In this document: positions 59,101 through 64,000 of the stretch, in pieces
How positions within the stretch are numbered: the stretch's first letter is position 1
Layout of the letters: every line of letters starts with the position of its first letter
From: Pomacea canaliculata
Taxonomy: Eukaryota > Mollusca > Gastropoda > Architaenioglossa > Ampullariidae
Length of the DNA: 64,000 nucleotides
Direction of reading: 5' to 3'
NCBI RefSeq assembly: GCF_003073045.1
Contig: NC_037595.1
Location: forward strand, 496,001 to 560,000
Program-made: the position numbers and the translations under genes
The notes under the pieces: model-generated
What the model was told of the DNA's origin: nothing
The model's database searches: none
What the model saw: only the letters and a program-made list of their open reading frames with translations

Positions 59101-60380
59101 ATGTTTCTTAGCGCGAACGGCGACAGTGACGTCAGCGAGTTGTTGTCCAGGTGCAGCACCTGCAGGTGGGGTAAGCTACGGAAAGCCTCTGAGGAGATGA
59201 AGGTCAGATTGTTGGTCTGCAGGCTGAGGTGAGAGAGGGAGGTGAGGTGACTGAAGGCGTTGTTGAACAGCCTGCTGATGGAGTTTCCGGAAAGGTTAAG
59301 GTCGCGCAGGGCGGGCATGTCAGCAAAGGTCACGTCGTCTATGCGGTCAATGGAATTGGCGGCCAGGTCTAGCTGCAGCAGCTGCGCGCGCACGCTTGAG
59401 GTGAGGTTGAAGGTGGTCAGTCGGTTGTTGGCGAGGCCCAGACTCTCCAGCCTGGTGAGAGCAGACAACTCGGGCCACACGCTGTCGTCGATGTCCAGGT
59501 TGGCCAATGTCAGGTTCGACACATTTTGTAACTGCCACACGGTGTCCACAGGCATCGCAACTCTGCCGTCTCCCTGGAGACGGAGAACTCTCATTTGGGT
59601 CAAAGGTAATTTTGTCAGGAAGTCCACGCTGTGCAGCTGGTTTCCGTACAGGTCCAGCGCTTCCAGCTGTGTCAGGACACCTTCTGGTAGAGAAACCACT
59701 TGTATCTGGTTCCAGCCACAGTGCAGTTCTCGAAGGTTTGGTGCTCTTCTAATCAGATTTTCGGGGAAGATCGCGAGAGAGGCGTTGGTGATGTCGAGAA
59801 CTACCAGGCTTTGAAGCCTGAAGGTGTCGTCACACTGTGCGACAGACTGTTCTAGCATAGGCAGCGCCTGGTGCGACACATTGAGCACAGCCAGCTGCGA
59901 CAGTCCACAAAAGGAGGGCAGTTGGTGCAGGCTACTGCTCCTGAACGACAAAGAGGACAAGCGAGGGAGGGTGGTGACAAGGTCCGCGGGCAATGGTTGT
60001 AGAAAGCGGCAGTCCACAATGTCCAGCGACTCCAAGACAAGCAGGTGCTGAAAGACACGTGACTGCACGGTTGCGAACTGACAGCTGCTCATGGACAAGC
60101 GTCGAAGCCGAGGCAGATGACTGAAGAGCCCCCAGATGAGGTGACTCAGAAACTGGGACTCTGAACAAATCAGTTGAAGTGACGTTGTCTCAGATGGCAG
60201 GGCACTGATGGTGTTGTCTGAAACGTCCACCGTTGTGACGTAGCAACTGTCGTAGTCGCCGCTGGGGCTGTGGCACGTGCAGGCGGGGGGCAGGGGGCAG
60301 GTGCCGGGGGTCATGGGCGTCACAAGGACGAGGGACAGTAGCGTGGCGACGCTGACCACCAAAGTCCGACAAATCCTCAT
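52368..60380 (-). CDS. Toll-like receptor, protostome (multiple cysteine cluster) type, 5 exons, about 1302 aa
   Basis: A single-pass innate immune receptor. Exons on minus: 60380-58551, 58085-56783, 53741-53559, 53059-52881, 52781-52368. Phases join into one frame. In order: signal peptide (residues 1-25, [14 protein letters not shown]); N-terminal cysteine cap (CPLPPACTC); a long leucine-rich repeat block; and an internal cap ([13 protein letters not shown], then [10 protein letters not shown] and [13 protein letters not shown]). A second short LRR block follows, then a C-terminal cap (NPWPCDCHL), a membrane segment at about 991-1014, and a TIR domain from about 1055 to 1192. TIR boxes are [22 protein letters not shown] and DPWFWEKL, with [18 protein letters not shown] between. 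The BB loop reads RDFPVG, with Val where vertebrate TLRs usually have Pro, as in Drosophila Toll (RDWLVG). After the TIR comes an unusual 110-residue tail rich in Gly-Asp repeats. The split ectodomain marks the Toll/mccTLR class. No ligand can be inferred. Confidence 0.95.
52433..52556 (-). repeat. 24-bp coding minisatellite in the TLR C-terminal tail
   Basis: Five units of 24 bp (on plus, GTCACCTGYGTCACCTTTGT plus CATT) encode the octapeptide pattern GDNxxGDA/T on the minus strand. An adjoining set of 21-bp units at about 52618-52680 encodes TGDTRPG- and [11 protein letters not shown] repeats. All periods are multiples of three. Confidence 0.9.
53190..53575 (-). repeat. Tandem array of duplicated 5' splice sites after TLR exon 3
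   Basis: Seven copies of a 51-57 bp unit. Each contains, on minus, CTATTRTAG/GTCAGACAGTTG followed by a (GTT)n tract and GTAGAGACAGTGACTAGAGA. The first copy is the real exon 3 end (53559/53558). Units differ mainly in the number of GTT triplets and an extra AT. Confidence 0.93.
54090..56215. repeat. 2.1-kb compound satellite in TLR intron 2
   Basis: (CA)n tracts are punctuated by CGCCGACACAC and CACCGACACA words. About 17 copies of the module ACTACCAGTATATATACCAG plus TGTGATATATA also occur. Larger blocks of several hundred bp recur with the same module order (for example around 54550-55080 and 55245-55690), so it is a higher-order array. Very long Cys/Val and His/Thr open frames on both strands (up to 355 codons) are artefacts of the dinucleotide repeat. 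Confidence 0.97.
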
Positions 60381-60540
60381 CCTTTACTCCAGGCACCACC
60401 AGAGGTCTCTGCGCCCCTGACTCCTGGCGTTACAACGAGGTTGCCTTGGTGACTGTCGAGCTTGTAAAGTCACGAACAGTTTAGAGAACACCAAGTAGCA
60501 AGTAACAATTAAAGTAACACTTCACTGAAACTCTTTCTAG

Positions 60541-60668
60541 GTCACAGTAAATAACACAGAGTAAATAACACAGTAAATAAAACAGTAAATAACAGAGTAA
60601 ATATCACAGAGTAAAGAACACAGAGTAAATAAAACAGTAAATAACAGTAAATAACAGAGTAAAGAACA
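60541..60668. repeat. 12-14 bp AT-rich tandem repeat upstream of the TLR
   Basis: About ten units of CAGAGTAAATAACA or its shorter form CAGTAAATAA lie 160-290 bp upstream of the TLR start codon, possibly within the promoter or 5' UTR. Confidence 0.9.
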
Positions 60669-61217
60669 CTTCACTCGAACTCCTGCCTGTACATCGCATC
60701 ACTCTGTAAGTTTCGTGTGTACAACCGAAGCCATGAAGGGTTTGACCCTGATTAGAGGACGACCTTATGCAGATGAGATGACACGTGTCCAACATCCGGG
60801 ACTCACGGCCAACGCCTACAATGCTATACTGCTCACCACAGTGTAAAGTGTACAGTCACAGCTTCGCGCCAATAAACAGACAACGGCATTGGATCCCAGA
60901 TTTCTTGTTGATTACCTGAGATAATTACATGAAAACAAATCCTTTTAGAAACAACAGTTTGATTTTGGACTGACAGAACACGTGTTCAAAATCCGTGACA
61001 GGACCCGGGTGTTGTTGTCTGTCTGACAGCAGACCGACAGAACAATGAACCTGTCCTGCTGTCGGGTGGCTAACCGTTGACATCCGGGTGTCTTCGCTCT
61101 GCATTGTAGCGGTGTTATAGAGTTTGACAGAGTGAGCCACTCCCAACTTCTCCAACACCTACGCCCCCCCCCCTGAAGCCATGCAATGACCTCTCATCAA
61201 CACAATGGTCGTGTGAG

Positions 61218-61311
61218 GCCTGACTACAGGTCTGACTACAGGTCTGACTACAGGCCTGACTACAGGTCTGACTACAGGTCTGACTACAGGCCTGACTACA
61301 GGCTCTCACTG
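61218..61311. repeat. 12-bp minisatellite TACAGGYCTGAC
   Basis: About eight near-perfect 12-bp units. On minus they encode CSQT/CSQA repeats in a 126-codon frame, and on plus YRSD/YRPD. Neither is considered a gene. Confidence 0.95.
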
Positions 61312-62779
61312 ACTGCTGACCACGGACAGCACGTGCACGTGCGCTGCATGTTTGCTGCTGGTCCACTTTGCCGTGTGTACGGATGTGTCGCAGTTTCACG
61401 CGTTTTTGTGGTCCAATGACCTTTTGCTTGACCGCTGTACTGAGCACGCGCAAAAACAAACCGACAGTCAAGTTCCCGCCGACTGTTTCACGCACACAAT
61501 AAATTCGTTAAAAGATTCGGAAGTACTTATGTTGGTACAAACAGGATAAACACATCTTGGAAATATGAAGGTGGCTTTCCATTGTTTTGAGCAGTATATC
61601 TGAAGACACGAGGAACTGAGGGGCTGACCCCAACAAATGCTTTCTGCCGCTGAGCATCAATAAACTTGCGATGCATTGTGTTAGCACACGTGTCTACTCA
61701 CTAACGGGTAGCAGGCTGACAATACTCTCCTCACACACGCACTACTTTACTCACTAATCTACTCACCAAGGTCCAGCACAGCTGCTCTGCTCGCTCACAA
61801 TGTCCGCTCCATCCAGTCAGGGACGAGGGTGTGGGTGCCTGGGAGGGCTGGGAAAGGGTTCAAAGGTCAGATCTTCAAGTGGCGGAGACAAGTGACGGAA
61901 TGTCTACATTGTTCTCGCCATCCACGACTGCGGGTGACTGCATCTCTCGGTCGGTCGGTCGGTCGGTCTGTCTGTCTGTCTTCTCAGCCTGTTTTGTTGA
62001 ATGAGTGTCTTTCTGTCGTCCTGTCTGTCTCTTTGTGCTGGTCAGGTGATCTCTCAGACGGTCAGCGCTGTCCCCTGTAATGTCAGTCAGGATACAAGGC
62101 GGTCAGTCTGGCTAGCTGGTGATCTTTGACCTTTGACTCGGCACCGGTGAACTGTGGGCCAGCAGTGTCACCGTCACGTCACATGCATCGTGGTGCCGGG
62201 ACTGGAATCACATTTCACTGGGCGTGACCCCGGGTTGGCGTGACCTCACAGCCAGAGGTCGAAGACGTGGCGGATGTGACCTGGATGTGAGCCTCACGTA
62301 GCGTCAACTCGAGGTGTTTACTGTTTACTGTTTACAGCAACCGTACAACCCTGCCAGTAGCACGTCAGCTCCCACTGGCGTCATCATCATCAGCGCTGCA
62401 CTCTAGTGGCGGACAGTTTGTCGGGAAGTTTCTCTCGCAACTGGAGAGCATCGGCTGTTGAGGTCAGCACTTGCCACAGTTGACCCTTTGATTCGAGTGC
62501 TGCAAGTAAACAAATAGACAACAAGCAGCATGCACATCAAATTCTAGGGACGACTGGCTGAAGAATGCCTGCCACCTAGCGGACTTACCCTCGTGTTAGT
62601 GTCAGGTGACCCTTGACTCGATGGTTGACGAGGGCGAGGAGGGTGCAGGTAGCAGGAAAGACGAGTGGGGAAGCCAGTCAGGATGGATGGGGTCAGAGGG
62701 CGCGGGTCACGCCAACCTTCTTCCGTGTCATTGTCGCTGTCGTCAGCTGCAGTGAAGTGGCGCCGCTCACTTGACGTAG
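61312..62779. other. Intergenic, no supported gene
   Basis: No supported coding frame is present. It contains a short (TCGG)n(TCTG)n run at about 61950-61980. The 94-codon minus-strand frame at 62544-62828 has no recognisable motif and runs into the satellite. Confidence 0.45.
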
Positions 62780-63728
62780 GTGTAGATGTACAGCTGTAGT
62801 GACATACAGCAGCTATACAGCTGTACAACTGTACAGTGTAGTCTGCTATTGTGTCCTGTAGGTGTACAGGTCTAGTGACTTATAGCAGCTGTACAACTGT
62901 ACAATGTAGTCTGCTATTGTGTCCTGTAGGTGTACAGCTCTAGTGACATACAGCAGCTGTACAGCTGTACAACTGTACAATGTAGTCTGCTATTGTGTCC
63001 TGTAGGTGTACAGGTCTAGTGACATACAGCAGCTGTTCAGCTGTACAACTGTACAGTGCAGTCTGCTCGTGTATAGTGTAGGTGTACAGCTCTAGTGACA
63101 TACAACATCTGTACAACTATACAACTGTACAATGTAGTCTGCTAGTGTGTCCTGTAGGTGTACGGCTCTAGTGACATACAGCAGCTGTACAACTATACAA
63201 CTGTACAATGTAGTCTGCTATTGTGTCCTGTAGGTGTACAGCTCTAGTGACATACAGCAGCTGTACAGCTGTACAACTGTACAATGTAGTCTGCTATTGT
63301 GTCCTGTAGGTGTACAGGTCTAGTGACATACAGCAGCTGTTCAGCTGTACAACTGTACAGTGCAGTCTGCTCGTGTATAGTGTAGGTGTACAGCTCTAGT
63401 GACATACAACATCTGTACAACTATACAACTGTACAATGTAGTCTGCTACTGTGTCGTGTAGGTGTACAGCTCTAGTGACATACAACATCTGTACAACTAT
63501 ACAACTGTACAATGTAGTCTGCTACTGTGTCGTGTAGGTGTACAGCTCTAGTGACATACAACATCCATACAACTATACAACTGTACAATGTAGTATGCTA
63601 TTGTGTCCTGTAGGTGTACAGCTCTAGTGACATACAACATCTGTACAACTATACAACTGTACAATGTAGTCTGCTAGTGTGTCCTGTAGGTGTACGGCTC
63701 TAGTGACATACAGCAGCTGTACAAGTGT
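62780..63728. repeat. About 76-bp satellite with a 304-bp higher-order period
   Basis: Twelve or so units of TGTAGGTGTACAGCTCTAGT plus GACATACAGCAGCTGTACA, CAACTGTACAATGTAGTCTG and CTATTGTGTCC. A two-unit stretch at 63001 recurs almost exactly at 63305, giving a four-unit higher-order repeat. Units hold perfect palindromes such as TGTACAGCTGTACA, so they can form hairpins. Confidence 0.93.
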
Positions 63729-64000
63729 GTAGTCAACATTAGTGCCCCCTCCACATCCTCGGGAAATGATTTCAACATTTACCAGGTCACGTGCTTGATT
63801 GTGACGATGGTGGTGGGGAGGGGCAGCACTCGGTGGGGCCTCAGTAACGAGCGAAAGGAGGGCTAAGCATTTGTTTATTGTTTGGCCAGGGAGCAACACG
63901 ATGCTAGTTCTTGGTGTTTGCTTGCTTTCAGTCCCTGAATATAACATCTATAAAGTAAAACCGTTATGAGAAGCACGACATCTGACTTTTCTGTGACGGT
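63729..64000. other. End of window, nothing supported
   Basis: No gene or repeat is recognised in the last ~270 bp. Confidence 0.4.

Noticed and set aside
61115..61495. 126-codon minus-strand frame with CSQT/CSQA repeats
   Set aside because: It is the 12-bp repeat TACAGGYCTGAC; flanks have no coding character.
62544..62828. 94-codon minus-strand frame, Ser/Pro/Arg-rich
   Set aside because: It starts inside the satellite at 62780 and has no recognised domain or splice context.

Overview
ORGANISM. The window is intron-rich animal nuclear DNA, most likely from a lophotrochozoan and plausibly a gastropod mollusc. The reasons are: animal genes with short exons, long AT-rich introns and GT-AG junctions; a Toll-like receptor of the protostome type (a cysteine cluster inside the ectodomain, then a second leucine-rich block); remnants of Penelope-like, LINE, hAT-like and THAP-type elements; and very many minisatellites. 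The species cannot be read from the sequence. LAYOUT. (1) 109-19053, plus strand: the last 17 coding exons of CEP290, the ciliary transition-zone coiled-coil protein. The 5' exons lie before the window. (2) 19054-27860: the CEP290 3' UTR, a decayed Penelope-like element (20.7-21.6 kb), several minisatellites, and a CpG-rich promoter-like stretch (24.8-25.1 kb). (3) 27861-29297, plus strand: a 478-codon open frame of unknown function, the best candidate for a lineage-specific gene. (4) 33373-40384, minus strand: complete DERA (deoxyribose-phosphate aldolase), 8 exons, 318 aa. (5) 40678-47233, plus strand: complete DONSON (replisome assembly and fork protection), 10 exons, about 608 aa. It is head to head with DERA, with 293 bp between the two start codons. 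(6) 47522-49182: a THAP-domain DNA transposon remnant with 31-bp terminal inverted repeats and a direct target duplication. (7) 52368-60380, minus strand: a Toll-like receptor, 5 exons, about 1302 aa, with a 2.1-kb satellite in intron 2. (8) 60381-64000: upstream minisatellites, including a higher-order palindromic array at 62.8-63.7 kb. HOW THE GENES RELATE. CEP290 acts in cilia, DERA in deoxyribose catabolism, DONSON in replication and the TLR in innate immunity. They form no operon or cluster. Only the DERA/DONSON pair is close enough to share regulation. MAIN OBSERVATION. Small tandem duplications repeatedly start at exon-intron junctions and carry copies of a splice site and a piece of exon. 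This is seen at several CEP290 exons, DERA exons 3 and 4, DONSON exon 4 and TLR exon 3. In the TLR, an array of seven near-identical 5' splice sites follows the exon encoding the first half of the TIR domain, and the first extra site is in frame. The TLR C-terminal acidic tail is also encoded by a minisatellite. LIMITS. Exon boundaries were set by reading frame, GT-AG signals and remembered human family sequences. No alignment or transcript data were available, and repeat limits are approximate.
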